This document shows, in pieces, positions 32,701 to 46,136 of a DNA stretch of 64,000 nt. Source of the stretch: Rallus limicola (lineage: Eukaryota; Chordata; Aves; Gruiformes; Rallidae); contig JAKCOZ010000008.1 of NCBI GenBank assembly GCA_022605955.1, positions 23,747,083-23,811,082 on the forward strand, given 5' to 3'. The notes beneath the pieces were generated by a model. It saw only the letters and a list, made by a program, of their open reading frames with translations, was not told the DNA's origin and did not search any database. The position numbers and the translations under genes were made by a program. How positions within the stretch are numbered: position 1 is the stretch's first letter; the number at the start of each line of letters is the position of its first letter.

Positions 32701-34410
32701 GTGACCCCCTCACACCTGTCTGGGGCCCTACTTAAGGACAGCCAGAGCCCATTCTTCTCTTTTCTGCTGGTGCTGATCTTCAGGCCCTCTGGTTTTCTGC
32801 TTTTGCACTGACCAAGGGAATGTAAAAACTACTTCTCTAGGGAGAACAGTTGTACCTCTCCAACAACTCAGGAAGATAATCTACGGTAGGGAGTAGTTTT
32901 ACAATTTGGTTTTCTAAACTTATCTACTTTCTTTATGGGTATGAAGCTTGTTCTTGAGGCCTTGGATTGCATGCTTATACTGGAGGGCTTTAGAAGTGCT
33001 AAAGCACACTTGAATTGTGTTTTATTTGTGCGTCTAATGCTCCTGATTTAATTTAGAGACCTCTCTTCTAAACCTTTGCTCTAATTCCATCATCAAGTTG
33101 TTTAACTATAGTATTTGGTGGTTGTCTCTCAGGTGTAAGCAGTCTTTGTTGTTCCCAGAAAGAAATTATGTTTCTATTTCTCATTAAGATTTATTTTAAA
33201 TGTTTTCATTTTAAAGACAGGGAAAATGCCTTGCATGTAGGGTGAGGGATCTGGGGTTTATATTGCTGCTTACAAAGGCATGTTATGTATACAAAGTGGG
33301 AACTGCCACTTCCATTGATTTCCTCTTGTACTAGAGCAGCTGAAGGAAAGGGAAGAAAGTAAGCAACAAAACTAGGAGGGCTTTTCAGTTTGTTCAATCT
33401 CTAATATCAACCATGTTTTTAGGTGTTAAATATTCTCTTGTCTGAATTGGGAGATTTCTCTTCCTGATGAAACAGGTTGCTCTGAAAGAAGGTTTTTCCC
33501 TTTTCTTAGGTTCAGTGTTTGTCTTTAGTGGCTGTGACTGCACACCCCTATTCAAACAACTCTGGACAGGATCTATGTCCCTGCTTTAGGCTTGGGAAGT
33601 CCCCACCAAAAGTCTGCGTATGAGTAATAGCCTCAGGTTTTACACTGAGACCGCAAGGATCTGGACCAGGAACATGCATTTGATACTCATATATGGGGTA
33701 AATATGTGTTTCTTGGGCATGCTAGAGCCCATCAGTGTTCTAGTGAGTGGGTGCATGCTGAAGCTGTTATTTCTGCTGCTTCCTTTTGCTCATAAATGCC
33801 AGTGAGAATGAACAGGCTAGAACTTTATTCATTGCACTTAATTCATTATGCTGGTCTCTCATATTATCCCTTCTCACTACTCTTCCCTCTGTGGCATCTG
33901 TTTATTATATATCCTGCTGGTGCAATTAATGAGGAAAACATTGTGCTGACTAATGCAGAAACCCCACAACTTTCCAACAGCCGCAGTGGGAAGGAAAGAT
34001 GTCTGTGTGCTGTTTCTCCTGGAACAGAGATAGCTGCAGCCTCAGAGTATTGGCATTTGGTGGTCTGTGCTCAGGCAGTCCATCTCCAATCTACATAGGT
34101 TGCCTACAAAAAGCAGTTGTGTCATCAAGTTGCCTTTCTCATTACAAATACAGCCACTCTAAAACAACCTCAGACCTAACATGTAATAGAACATAACTCT
34201 AAAATATTTAATAACCTGTTTTGCCCCATCAAGTAATTCCTCTACAAGGAAAAGTACAAATACTTGTTTTGCAGGTGGTTTCTTTTCCTTTGAGCCTTTC
34301 AGGCATGTGCATTATACAACTAGCCCCTGACTTTTTTCAGAGGTATGTTCACAATATGTTGCTTTTTTCTTCAAAACCTTTGGTTTCTTGGAAGCTGTAT
34401 TGATCCATAG
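29775..34410. other. Non-coding DNA, nothing firmly recognised
   Basis: There is a plus-strand AATAAA at 30627-30632. Open frames are 114 codons or fewer. No RNA gene or clear repeat was recognised. Confidence 0.5.
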
Positions 34411-34419
34411 TAGAAAAAC

Positions 34420-34770
34420 ATGTACAATTCAGTAAGGTTTGCTTGTAATACCTTATTCCTTTTGACCCAGATTCCAGGCCCTGTTTCCTACAAAGCAATC
34501 TTGGTGCAGCACATGAGGGACAGGCTGATACAGCTTTCTTTCATCACCATTCAAAGTATCCTCCAGGTTTTTGAAGATCTGACTCAAATCAAACAGTTGC
34601 AGTGCAGTGGTGTTATTGATTTGCTCTATGATGTGCCAGGCTGAGTAGGGAAACATTTTAAGGGTCACTTCAAAGAACCCGAGATGTACTCCTTTGAAAT
34701 GATGCTCTACGGGAAGGATGCTGCAGACATCCTAATTCTGGTTACTGTGGGCCTAAAATTCAAGTGAAAT
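34420..34770 (+). pseudogene. Protein-like reading frame with an in-frame stop, unidentified
   Basis: The plus frame from 34420 reads through segments such as VSYKAILVQHMRDRLIQLSF and VFEDLTQIKQL. It is interrupted by TGA at 34642-34644 and continues in the same frame with GKHFKGHFKEPEMYSFEMM until TGA at about 34766-34768. The residue mix looks more protein-like than most frames here. A pyrimidine-rich acceptor-like sequence (TTATTCCTTTTGACCCAG) ends at about 34471. I cannot name a family. It could be a decayed exon, a processed pseudogene or coincidence. Confidence 0.25.
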
Positions 34771-37700
34771 CTCATAGGACCTCGAGTTTTGCAAACAAGA
34801 ACCAAAAGGAGCTTGTGCAAATCCCTATGAATTGAAAGGCTGGAGCTGACATGTTAGAGATGTGACACATGAGTGGATAGCAGGCTGTTAATGAGGTGGG
34901 AAGGAAGATGAAAGAACTGACTCTGTCCTGTCTTGTAGATAAGACTAGATGTATCATTTGACAGCAAATTATTTCTCTTAACAGTGCCTAGAAAATAGAG
35001 AAGTGTATCAGTAAACCTCAGATAACACCAGAAATGTGGTTTTTTTGAGCTCATAATTTTTCTCGTTATCAGGGCTGGAATGCACAGGCTTTGCTGTCTC
35101 TTCTGTGCATGGGTTCATCTGTTTTCTGTTTAAATGCTTGATAAAGGTACGTTAGTCCAAATCCTTTCCTGGGTAGCTGCATACAGTGAGGTTGATGTGT
35201 GGATTTCAGGTTCATCCTGCTGCACAGGAAAGGCATCTTTGCTAAGATCAAAGCTTAATTTTCTTTGTATTTTTTTACACTGCCTTTGAAGTCTGTAAGC
35301 AAGTGAGGGGTTCTGGAGGCTGTAGCAGAGGTCTGCTCCCCAACAAGTCCCCTGTGTGTTTGTGTTGCTCAGTGGTTTGACTCTGTGTTATTTCTCCCAC
35401 TGAGAAAGTGGTGTACAAAAGTGGGTAGCTTGGTTCCCCCTGTGTCAAAGTGTACAAGGCACTTGATTCTTTCCAACTCTTTTCACTCAGAGAAAAAAAA
35501 CTTCCCTGATCTGTGTATGAGACACCTGATGATTGTGAAATACAAGGAAACGGATTTCTAGCTCCCGTAATGGAGCTGTGCTGATTTAGGCTTCCAATAA
35601 TACTGGTCTGGCAATCATACTGAGCTTGGGAGGTAATCAAGTGTTATAAAACACAAAGCAATATAACCAGCTTGATCTATTGTAAACTGGAGTCATTAGG
35701 AGTAAAAAAAGGGTAGTCAAAACAACTTCAGGAGTGTTATTACCAAACAGACTGATAAGGTGCTCTTCCACCAGAAAGGGATGTGACAAAATACCCCTGT
35801 ACACTGTCATTCACATCTGTAAAAATAAAGTAGTGTTGTTTCAGTCCTGTGACAACTCTTCATCCTTGCTACATGTTAAGAAGGAATGTCATCCTTTTCA
35901 CAGCTTTCTCTGGAACAGGCAAATGAACTGTGTGTATTTTTAGTCTCTCAAAGAATACAGGCATTGGTATTTAAAGCGCAGTTGGTGATTCATGGAAAAC
36001 TGATAAACTCCAATTTTGAAAACAATGGCCCTGAGCACTCTTGTTGTGCTCCCTATAGCTGCTGTTTCTTGTATCTTACCACTTAGTCACACATCCTGAA
36101 ACACTCAGAGATCTTCCCTGCATTACAGATCTCTTTTCATCACTATTTTTTAGATGACTTGTTTCCTTAATGTTGTATTTAATATGCCTGAGAAAGAATA
36201 CATCTCTCTCCAGAAGATGGGTTTGTGACTGTTTCCAGTGAGATGCTAGTAGACCAGCACCATTGTAAATTGCTACAATCATAAGTGACACCTGCTTTGG
36301 CAGCTTTACAGAGCTGTAGGAATTTATTAGGCATGAAAAAAACTTTTAACCCTAGGCTGGTTCTTCAACATTACAGCTCAGGTCTTGCTTCCTACTGCTT
36401 GTGCTGTGTCTGTCCTGAGATGCCAGAATGGAGAACCAGAATCTTTCTAGGCCTTTAATGCTGTAGGAAAGGGGGTTATTTTCACTTGAACTCATTTCCT
36501 GAAGCATTGTATAACTTTTTGTTGAGCACAGATAAGAGGCTAAGCACAGTCCTAATCTCTCCTCAAAACAGAAACAATGGGGAGTTGGCTCTACAGGAGA
36601 AAAGAGGTAAACTAGAAACTGTAATTAGTCAATCATAATTTCATCCTCTGAGTTTCCAAAGAGTTGTCACTAGTGTACTCCTCTGAACAAGTGATTATAG
36701 GTCAGGAAACACATAGTTAGAAGAGGGTCTGGAAGGAATTTTCTGTTGCTGTTTAAAAAAATAGAATTGGCAAGAGTTTGGTGGTCAGATTCATATGGGA
36801 CTAGAAACTGCCCTTGTGTTCACCCTGCCTGGGATCCTGGGTCCCCAGCTTATGAAAGCATCTGTGAGGGAGCACAGACAGACCAAGGGAATGGGCTTTT
36901 TTGTAGCATATTTCCCCTGGTGATACAAGGTCTCCTTTCTGAATCTGGAAGAAAAGTTTTTGGCTTCTGGATTTCACTATGTGTTGAGTGAGTGCTGTCA
37001 CTACTAAAAGAGGAGCTGCAAAGGCTCTTCCCTGTCCTCTTTTTTTCTTTTGTGGGGTTAATGCATAAAGTCTCTCTTATGCTCTCGGCCTCACGACACA
37101 ATGCCTGTAAACAGAAGGTATGCTGTGACCAAGGATGACTTATTTACTGAATGCTGTTAATGTTTCTCTTGGGTCAGGCCCAAGAAATTATTTTCCCAGA
37201 ACAATTTTCTTCTGTTCCCTGTACAAAATAGTTATAGGTAGCTAGTATAATTATATCTAGACTGGATACATTGATGTGTCCTTGATAATAGATATGATTG
37301 TGCCAGTTAAGGATCTGGTTTCTCCCTGCCACATGTATCAAACCATAGTGGCTTTCTGATAAAGCATCTAAGGCTGGATTAGCCAGGAACTGTTCTTTGA
37401 GAACCATACTCAGAGAAAACGCCAGAAAAACTGTTGCAGGAAAGCTTAGCAGCATCTACTGCCCTTGGAACTGAATTGGCCTCCACAATGCCAGTTGAGA
37501 TAGTTGGGCAGAAGTCCTAGGCTGTGCTGTATTTGTGAGAGGAGACAGGATGGGTGGCTTTTCAGTGCAAAGCTGAAGCTGAAAAGGCGAGGAGGGGGTC
37601 TATTCCTTACAGAGCCTGCAGATTGCTGCCAGTGAGGTAGTGTGATTCCGGTAAACAGGAGATGATGGATCATCTATCTGCTGAGGCATGAGACTGGCTC

Positions 37701-38230
37701 ACGCTGCTGGACTCCATCAGGATTTAATGAGTAACTTCACAAGTGTTAATGAGTGTAGAAATGTAGTCTTCCTTTGGGTACTGCTGAGGGCTGTGTTGGA
37801 CTGTTGCTGTATCCAGAACTGTATCTGTAGAGGGTTAACGCAGCTCCTAGCAGTGAGCTGAGCTTATTAACTGCAACCCTTTGCCATCCTAGGTCTATGA
37901 TGCCTCCTGAACTTGGATTGGAAATGACAACAAGGTAATAGTTTAAGTGAAAGCTAATTACATTATTATTGTATGTTCACTGGTCAATAATATGTATTGC
38001 TTGTCATAAATAACAGTGTTGGAAAGGAGTGCCTGGATCAATTCAGTTCACCTTCAGCACCAAACAACCTACTTATATTTGCTGTGTGTGCATACAAAGC
38101 AGTAGCCTCCTTCCTTTGGCTCTTGTCTCCCTCTGTGTCAATAGTCAGAGACAGGAAATCATAGAGGGGCAGCAAGACCTGCTCAAATGCAGGCAAGTTT
38201 GGAAGGAGGAGCAAGAATCCTGCTGCACTT
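34771..38230. other. Non-coding DNA, nothing firmly recognised
   Basis: Only short frames (121 codons or fewer) without recognisable motifs are present. I see no clear repeats or RNA genes. Confidence 0.5.
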
Positions 38231-38235
38231 TGGTG

Positions 38236-38934
38236 TTAATTGCAAAAGGAGTTATTTTTGTCACAAAGGGCTTGCATAAAAATATATTTGTAAACACCTC
38301 TATTGTTTATGAACAATAGACTGTAGCAAATAATGGAGGGAAAGTTATGAACAAATGGGTGCTGGTCTAATTTCTGCTCACACAGTTTTCTTTTACGATA
38401 TGAAACATGCGTATCACAGCAGAAGAATTCCTTGTTACAATTTACCTTCCCACAGCAGGCTAGGAATCTGCTCCAGATCCTATTGGTGATAATGACCATA
38501 GCTTTAATGACCCCCAAAACTTCTGGACTCTGGCCACCAAAAAGAACTTCTACTATTTCAGTGCAGAAGATATGAGAACTTTTAAGGACAACTATTACAT
38601 GAGTAGTATGCAATGATTTAAAATGTTGCTCATTGGCATCGGGGAAGTCCCTTGACACAGATACTTTGGCAGCTTGGCAAAGATCCTAGTTAGCATGACA
38701 ATCCTGTGAAATTTCTGAAGTGTATGAGAGAAACACCGTCTTCTGACAATGCTGGCCACAGTCTGAAAAAATCACTTTGGGTGTGTAAAAGTATAAACTA
38801 AGGTATTTTCTATACCACTGCTGGGAAAAATACACACCTGACTCTTTAAACATCTGCTGTACCTGTCCATGGATTGCCTTCCCCCTGTGCCAAAGGGATC
38901 CCAAGGTCGGGGCTGAGAAGTTGTAGCTCTTCAA
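38236..38934 (-). pseudogene. Minus-strand open frame of about 230 codons broken by one TAG, unidentified
   Basis: Two stretches lie in the same frame: 38934 down to 38686 (82 codons, no ATG at its left edge), and 38658 down to 38236 (140 codons). A single TAG at about 38688-38686 separates them, and the short bridge between is open. The local DNA is AT-rich, where long open runs are less expected. Segments such as HTTHVIVVLKSSHIFC and VEVLFGGQSPEVLGVIKAMV look protein-like, but I recognise no family. A decayed retrocopy or chance are both possible. Confidence 0.2.
38299..38320. repeat. Inverted repeat with 9-bp arms bearing paired SOX cores
   Basis: TCTATTGTT, the loop TATG, then AACAATAGA form a perfect hairpin-capable palindrome with opposed ATTGTT/AACAAT cores. 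It overlaps the end of the minus-strand open frame. It could be a SOX dimer site or a chance inverted repeat. Confidence 0.4.
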
Positions 38935-41900
38935 GGATGAGGTAACCTTCCTCTCCTACAAAATAGACTCCTGTTGCTACCTGTGCTGCAGGGAACTCTC
39001 CTCATCTTTCCAAATACTATTAAATCCTTAACGTATATCTCTATATGTTGGGTAAACTGAGTGGTACTCTATGAGGTAGATTTCCCACAGGGTAACTCAG
39101 AGGGGACTTTCAGTTTTGGGGTATGCTTGGGAGCCTTGGTCTCAAAAGCCTGCAGCCACTGAGGTGACTCTGGGGACCAAAATCTTTTCTTAGCCAGAAG
39201 TGTGAGCATCTAAAACCCACCTTGACTTTATGGTGGTGTAGCTTACCAGCTCATCCTTGCATTTGTTGTCAGAGAAGTTAACTTTTGGGGCAGCCTCCAA
39301 TTTTGGCATTTTTCTCTTCTGTAATTTTTCCTTCTCTCTTTCTGGTTCTTTTCCCTGTTCTTGAGTAGCCTTTCATTTATTTTTCCATCCTCTTCTCCAC
39401 TCCCTTTATCAAAAGTTAACATTAGACTCGTCATTGTTAGGCTTTAACAGTCCAATTAGATTTACAGCATGTCATTGTTTTCAGATTAAATCCTGATTTA
39501 CATGATGATAGCGTGTTGGATCATATACTAGTTCCTGGTAGGCTATTTTCACAAATAGATGTGCCAGTATCCTGCTGAGTTTCTGTTTTTGTCCTGTTTG
39601 AATAATGAAAGGTTATGCTCTAAATAAGCCTTTTGGAGTTAGGTGGAACTACTGAAGTAGGGCAGATACCTGATATCACTGCCCTACATTTACAGGTGCC
39701 TGCGTGAAATCAGATATGCTGGGTCTCAAGAAGACTTTTGCAACCTACATAGAGAATTAGGAAAGCAGGGTTGGATGTAGCAGGCCAAACTGGAAGGAGC
39801 TTGTTAGTTGTGGGAAGTAATATAATATTTCTTCTGGTCACTCTTGTGTTGCTTCCATTGCTCATTGGAAGACTATTCATAGTCTGAAATGGATCTGAAA
39901 GCTGTTTGTACCCAGAGCCCACACAGTTCCCATCCTCTGCCTTCCTCAATCAGACTATAAAGGTCATATGTCCTGCTGGTGGACATCCCTGGTTCCAGCA
40001 AAGATAGGCTTTTGCTCCCCTTTGATCTTGCCCTTCATTAGCTTCTTTTCCATCTCCAGTGGGAGCATTTCCCAGGAACGCAGAAAGCAAAGGAGTTATT
40101 GTGAGGGAGCAGCAGGACTGTGGCACTGTTACCTGCCTGAAAGGAGCCCTTGGTGGTGCCTCTCCAGTACAAAGCCATTCTGAGTTCTGTCTTCAGGTAT
40201 AAATTATACTAAAAATGTTAATAAAGTCTCATGTATAATTTTTAGGGAATTCACTGCAGTAAGTCCAATATACACCTCCTGGCAGAACATTTTACACTCT
40301 TAGGCATTCCTTTAAATTTTAATTGGGTAAAAAAGATTGTTTTCACTGGAACCTGACTATGGGCTTAGATTTGAAAATCCAATCCATTTCCAAATGGATG
40401 CCCTAGCCAAATGGCTATGGGGACCTCTAAGTATTGTCTTACATGCTGCTTTTCTGCCCTGCATCAGTTTTCTAGGGGGGAATTGAAGTATTTGAGCTAA
40501 ATAATTTGGAAAGGGGCTGTAGAAGAACAGGATTTCTGCTTGCTGTCATTTTTGGGAGTGATGGTAGCCCCAGACCTGTAATAGCAGGTCCTGCTCTGTT
40601 TGTTTATCCTCGAGGGGTTCAGCTAGTCCAGCTTGATACCTGTGAATGTTATGAGGGCACAAAGGTGGTGCAATGTTCATGTTGCACCCATGACACTGGC
40701 AGAAAGGAAAGCAGGTGCATTTTGAATGCATGTGGGAGAAGTTTGTGGTAGGAAAATTGCTCTCCTGGATAAGAAACAAGTTAGCCAGATAGAAGCTTGT
40801 CTGCCTGGGATAGCCAGTAATACAGTGCATGTGTTTTAATGGTGCTTAAAGAATTCCTATGATAAATTAGTTTTAATCCAAAAGTAAGTGGCCTGTCTTT
40901 GGTTTGGAAGTGAATTCTGCTAAAAGAAATTGTTTGAAGTGAATTTGTCTGTGAAGGCAGTAAAGTGGTTTAATGGAGCCATTTCTAATAGGTTAAAGCT
41001 GTGCATTGCTGTTGCCTCTACCCTTCATGAGAAAGATGCTACATATAGACTTTATTAAATCCAAAGAGAAGTAAAGCACTGGAAGCATTCAGCATGCTGT
41101 CAGTAGGTCTTACCCTTATTCCCCCTGGAGCATGATTTTACCTGATGTGAAGACCAAGAGCTTTGTCTCCACTCTTTACAGAAGAGCTACAGGTTTAATA
41201 CCAGTTTTTTTTCCTCCCTAGGGGGAAATGTATCCTTTAGACAACATAAATAGTCTGAAAGTATTGCAAACATACTTTTGTCTGGATGTTCCCACATGTA
41301 CTTTACCTTCTGTGAGCAGTGAGTGCTGCCTTATGGAACGAGACTGACTAGGCTAAGGTTGCCTGAGACTTTTTTATGGGATCAGCATTAGTGGATTTCT
41401 CTTCTAAAGTATAGCTTAGTGATGGTGCTATATATGCAGTGATAAAAGGAAAGGATCGAGCAACCACTTGACAGAAGACCCCGTGTAGCTGATTTTGTAC
41501 ATGCTTGCACTACATCAGTCTCAAATCGGTGACATCTAAACATGGATGAAAGAGGAAAGCAGACTAACACACACATACCTGAATTTTTAGTGGCTGATGT
41601 ATGGTAAAATTCTTGGAGTTGTTTCTGCAGAGCTTGAGCAAAATGTTTTGTTACCTAGTTTTTGGCTAGACGTGGGATATCTCTCACTAGCTGAAATATT
41701 TCACTTGAAAAAACGAAGTTTGTAGCCATTTAGAGTAGCCAAATTGAAAAATGAAAACATTTGGAATTAAAAAAGTGCTCTGCAGTGTGATTTTTTTTTT
41801 TTTTTTTTTTTTTTTTTGCAATTTATTTTAAAAGAAGCTCTTTGAAGATGTGTAGGGAGAAGAGTACTGAAGCTTTTTTCCACTCAAGTTAAAGTTAAAA

Positions 41901-44900
41901 TCTTTGGGAAGTTTTAACATACCAGATTTTCCCCTTCTCAACAGTCATTCAAAAAAAACTTTAAACAAAACTTAAAAAATCCCTGTTACAACTGATATTT
42001 TAGTTGCACTCTTATGAGCTTTGGCAATTTCATGTTTCTGTGTTGTATTATGCAAAATCCCTATTCAATATTAAGCCCAACTTCCTTGATATTTCTTTAA
42101 CATTTGCCCTCAGAAAGGAAGGGTAATGCCTAATTGTACTTTTCACAGATAAGTTTTTCTGTTTTCTTTATCCTGGCTTACTCACACTTTAAGACACTTT
42201 AGTGAATGTAGAAATGGCCTCACTTGCCAGACTGTGGGAAGATGGGGTAGCAGAGAAGTCCCAGAGTGAGAAAATAATTAAAATGCTAATGAATCTGGCC
42301 CAAGCAAAGGTGTTTACCAAACAGACACGAAGGGAAGGCGTGTAGCTCTGAATTGCAATACGAGATCAGAAGATGTCTGAAATATGATTGCAAAAGGAAA
42401 TTAAAAGGCATATATATTAAAGCATAATTAATTTAATTAAAGGTTTTACAAAACAGATACAGAAGTTGAAGTGGATGATGCAGGTGAATGCTTGAGATGA
42501 ACAGCTGATGTAATGCTTAAACATGTTAATAAAAATGAGAGCTTTTCTCTCTGCCGAGAACAAGGGCTTTCTCTATGTAAGCGAAGTGCTGCTCTGTGAA
42601 TGCAGGGAAGGACTAGGCAAAGGCTCCCAGTTTCCCTCATTACCAGCATGTCTCAACTGAGATGGGATGAACTTCCCTTTATTGAAAGGCACTTCTGTCT
42701 GCACCTCCTGGTGCTACACTCCTCAATCTGAGCACCTGAAGAGTGGCTTGGCTTTGCTAGGAGGACTGCACCAGGGAAAACCAATGGGTTTGGCTTACTG
42801 ATGTCAGGACTGGAATTGGTACAGTTTAACTTCAGTTGTCACCTGGCTATGGGAAGCTGACAGTCACCCAGCAGGTGACACCATCTTTTTTATGGTCACT
42901 ACTGAAAAGGTGACAAATTGTTCTAGAGGTGATTGTATCCAAAGTCATAGAGCTGGTACCTTCTGTGTACAAAATAGCCAGCTAGATGCTCTGACTGCAC
43001 CTCGCTTAAATTTCAGCACTTCAGTGGGTATTTGTGGCTCAATCACGTCAGTGCACTGGTGCTCCAGGATGGGGATGTTCTGCCTCTGCTGTGCAGAGAG
43101 TCCAGTACAAAAAATATTTGGTCACTCTCTCACTGTTTTCATCTCAGTGGCTATTTTCAGACCAAAAATGATGTGTGTAAATTGTTTTACCCTCAAAGCA
43201 AGGAGAGGTGGTTTTGCCAAGATCAACAGTGGGTTTCAAAGCCTTCCAGGTTCCCTAGAACACAAAGGCTGACTCAGAGCTGTGACTCACCGTCAGGAAG
43301 CAGCAAGCCGGGGACCTCCTTATCTGCTTTCATATCTGGGGTGTGGGAACCAGCGGTGGGGTGGGGTGCGGCAGGGTGCATGTCAGTGGAAGAGTAGAGG
43401 AAAGGTTAAATATTATGACAGCTTCCACTTCTTTGGAAAAGGCTGGAAAATAATAATCCTTTCTTGTGTCCTTCCTTATTGGCAACTGGAATTGTTTAGT
43501 AGGGGAAGCATGCGAGGACTGGAGACCCATCGGCAGTCGTACAGTAAGCCAGTCTCCGGGTGCAAAGCAGTAGATCAATTTGTTAAAGTTTTACAAGAGA
43601 TGAGAGTAACTCCAGGCACATGGGGGATTGTCACTGCTGACTTCACAAGGACTCTGGGCTCTGTCAGTCTGCTCTGCCTGGTGCTCTGCTGTCACTGTGC
43701 CTTTGTGCCCACATGCAGCCCTGACATCGCAGCATGGGACTTGTAGGTGAGATTGTACAGGACTTCTGTACCTGGTTTCCAAAAGGCCACTGGATAGCAA
43801 AAGAACAACTTTCACTGGGTTTTTTTAAAAGCAAAAAGGTGTCCCAGGGCCTGGGATATTATCAGTGATTCATGAGGCAAAGCAAGTCTCTTGGCAGAAG
43901 GTGCTGAAGGATGCAAAGAACTTCCTGCCTTTAGTCCTGTCTGCATAATGTACTCTCTTCAATTCTTTTCTGCTCTTGGAGTAAATAGTTAAAATTTTAA
44001 GCTTCAGAAGATCCTTCAAGGTCTTTTCTTTTCCAGCAAACACTAGGCAGTATTACCCCATTATTTCATAGTTATTGCTGTTGTTGGCCTCCTGACAAAC
44101 CCTCTGGTCAGACTTCTGCCCAGCAGTAGAAATTCTTGTGTTGCTCTTTAGCAGGCTGTGCATCTCTTCCCTTGTATCTCTGCAAGTAAAGCATTTTCCT
44201 GACCTCATTGCTTATGGCCTAGGATGAGGAGGGCTTGAAGATTTCTTTATGGCCTGGCTTGTGCTCCGCTTGCTGGGAGCTTCCTGTGCACCTGCCTCTT
44301 AGAGCCTTCTGCTCATCAGGTCATGCCTCAGACCTGCACAGGCTGGGCTTTCCCTTTCTTGCTTTCTCTCATGTAGAAGCATGTGTCTAGGGTAAGTGAG
44401 GGTGGTGATTAAAGAAAAAAAAACCAAAGCAACTTTTATGCCTCTGGCTGGGACCCAAAGAGACAGATGTTCCTGGGAAATGGCTGCTGTAGGGCAATCC
44501 AAAGGAGTAACTGCAGCTTCTGCCGACACACCCAAACCGCCTCAAAGTGAACTTGCCTGAGTAGCAATCCAGCCCTGACCCTGTACGTTTGGCTCAGGCT
44601 GTTGCATACTCTGCTGCTGTGCTGGGGCTAGCTCTCCCAAAATGGCCCCTGCATGATGGAGATGGGCCCTTGGGCACCTGCTGGGGCAGCTGCTCCCTCA
44701 GCTCTCTGCTGCTGCTTGCAGTGGAAAGGACAAATGGGAGAGGAAAGGTCTGCTTTTTGTGCAGGGCTCTATTCAGTGCCATGTGGTACCTCATGCACTT
44801 ACTGATGCCGGGTCAAGCAGAAAAAGATTTGCTGCTGCTGTTTTAGTAGGGCTTGATTGCATTTGGGAGTAGTGCAAACAGCTTTGTGGGTGAAAGGAAG

Positions 44901-45122
44901 GCTGACTTGGATCACAGCAAAGCAGGCTTTAAAAAGTATCCTCTGTTCTTTCCCTCAAAGATCATGTTTGGTTTGACAACACTGGAATCACCTGCTCATC
45001 TCCATTTAGTGGGGCGGGGAGGGGAATTGAAGTGTACTTGTACATGTGTGCCTGAAATCCCACCTGTATAGCAAAATCTGCAGAATAAGTATGTGCTTTC
45101 TAGTGTAAACTTAATTTTGTGA
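38935..45122. other. Non-coding DNA, nothing firmly recognised
   Basis: Apart from the T27 run at 41791-41817, no repeat was recognised. Frames reach 154 codons (43282-43746, plus) without known motifs. No RNA gene is seen. Confidence 0.5.
41791..41817 (+). repeat. Homopolymer T27
   Basis: An uninterrupted run of 27 T ends at TTTTGCAATTTATTTTAAAA. It has no recognisable retroelement 3' end next to it on the minus strand, so I list it as a simple repeat rather than a retrocopy tail. Length is subject to sequencing error. Confidence 0.9.
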
Positions 45123-45228
45123 GCTGCAAGGCACTCTGTCCTGCCCTGTCCCAAGTGCCAGTGATCCCAGCATGTGCTTGACTCTATTGTGTCTGCAGGA
45201 AAAAGTAATATTCAGACCTCTGTCTTTT
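45123..45228 (+). repeat. Diverged direct repeat, copy 1
   Basis: It shares with copy 2 the ordered blocks GCCCTGTCC, AAGTG, CAGTGATCCCA, TGTCTGCAGG and TAATATTCAGACCT, with small substitutions and indels between them. The copies are about 1 kb apart. No transposon family was recognised, so it may be a local segmental duplication or two insertions of an uncharacterised repeat. Confidence 0.7.
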
Positions 45229-46136
45229 CCCTCTTTGAAACCAGAGTTTTACCAAAATGATATAATGTTTATAGTCATGCCTGGATCAAGAAATATGCAT
45301 CTGAAGACAATTTATACATTTTATGCAGCTCTTCCAGGCATTTATCTCTTCAAGTCCTATTTCTTCCTCGTCCTCGTCTTGATCCTTTGTTGAAAGGTTA
45401 TAATCCTGTGTTTACAACTGTCTGTTGCCATAGAAATAACTAAAATTGCTAACTAAGCTTCAAACTTCCTTGAGGGATAAAGGAAAGGGCTATTCCTTGT
45501 AATTGTTTTCTGTGTGTGAAAATAATGTCTCCAGGGGGATTTCTCTTAAATGGTCATGAATTTTAACTTCTCAACCGTCATACAAAAGCGAGGTCCTTTC
45601 GGTGGCACTACCTGTAGCTTTCTCCAAACAGTGGGTCTAACAGTGTGCTCCTGCATCCTGCTTTCCCAACCCGCTTCAGCTCTTCCTTGAAGGGATGGGT
45701 CAAGCTTTCTGCTCATCAAAGCTTTGCTTTTGCTATTGATACTGCAAACACTTGTCTGTTAGCGAGCTGCCTAAAAACGTCAATACTCCTTTCAGGAGGA
45801 GCTGTATGGACAGTGCGATGTCAGTAGTTCTTATTGCTGACCCAGGATTTGGATAAGGGGCCTGTCAGTAAATGTCAGGTGTGGCAGTCCTGACTCTGGG
45901 ACCCTAGTGTTTGTTTGCCTTTCAGAGTCCTTGCTTCTGTCTACTGCTCTGCGATTGTCATGCCCCCACCTTTTAAAGTAAAAATCTGCAATTAATGTCT
46001 TGAGTTTGCCTTTATGCTCTGAGATGTGTTACTGCAAACAGCCACATCATTTATATAAAAAACAGCTAGAGGAGGGAAACCACAGTGGCACTTAGACTTA
46101 AAACCTTATTATGTCATATCTCAGTTGGTTTTTTGC

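Noticed and set aside
41791..41817. T27 as the poly(A) tail of a minus-strand retrocopy
   Set aside because: No coding or retroelement sequence is recognisable on the expected side, and no target-site duplication is visible.
43282..43746. 154-codon plus-strand open frame
   Set aside because: No motif, no splice context and overlapping open frames in other phases; best explained by chance.
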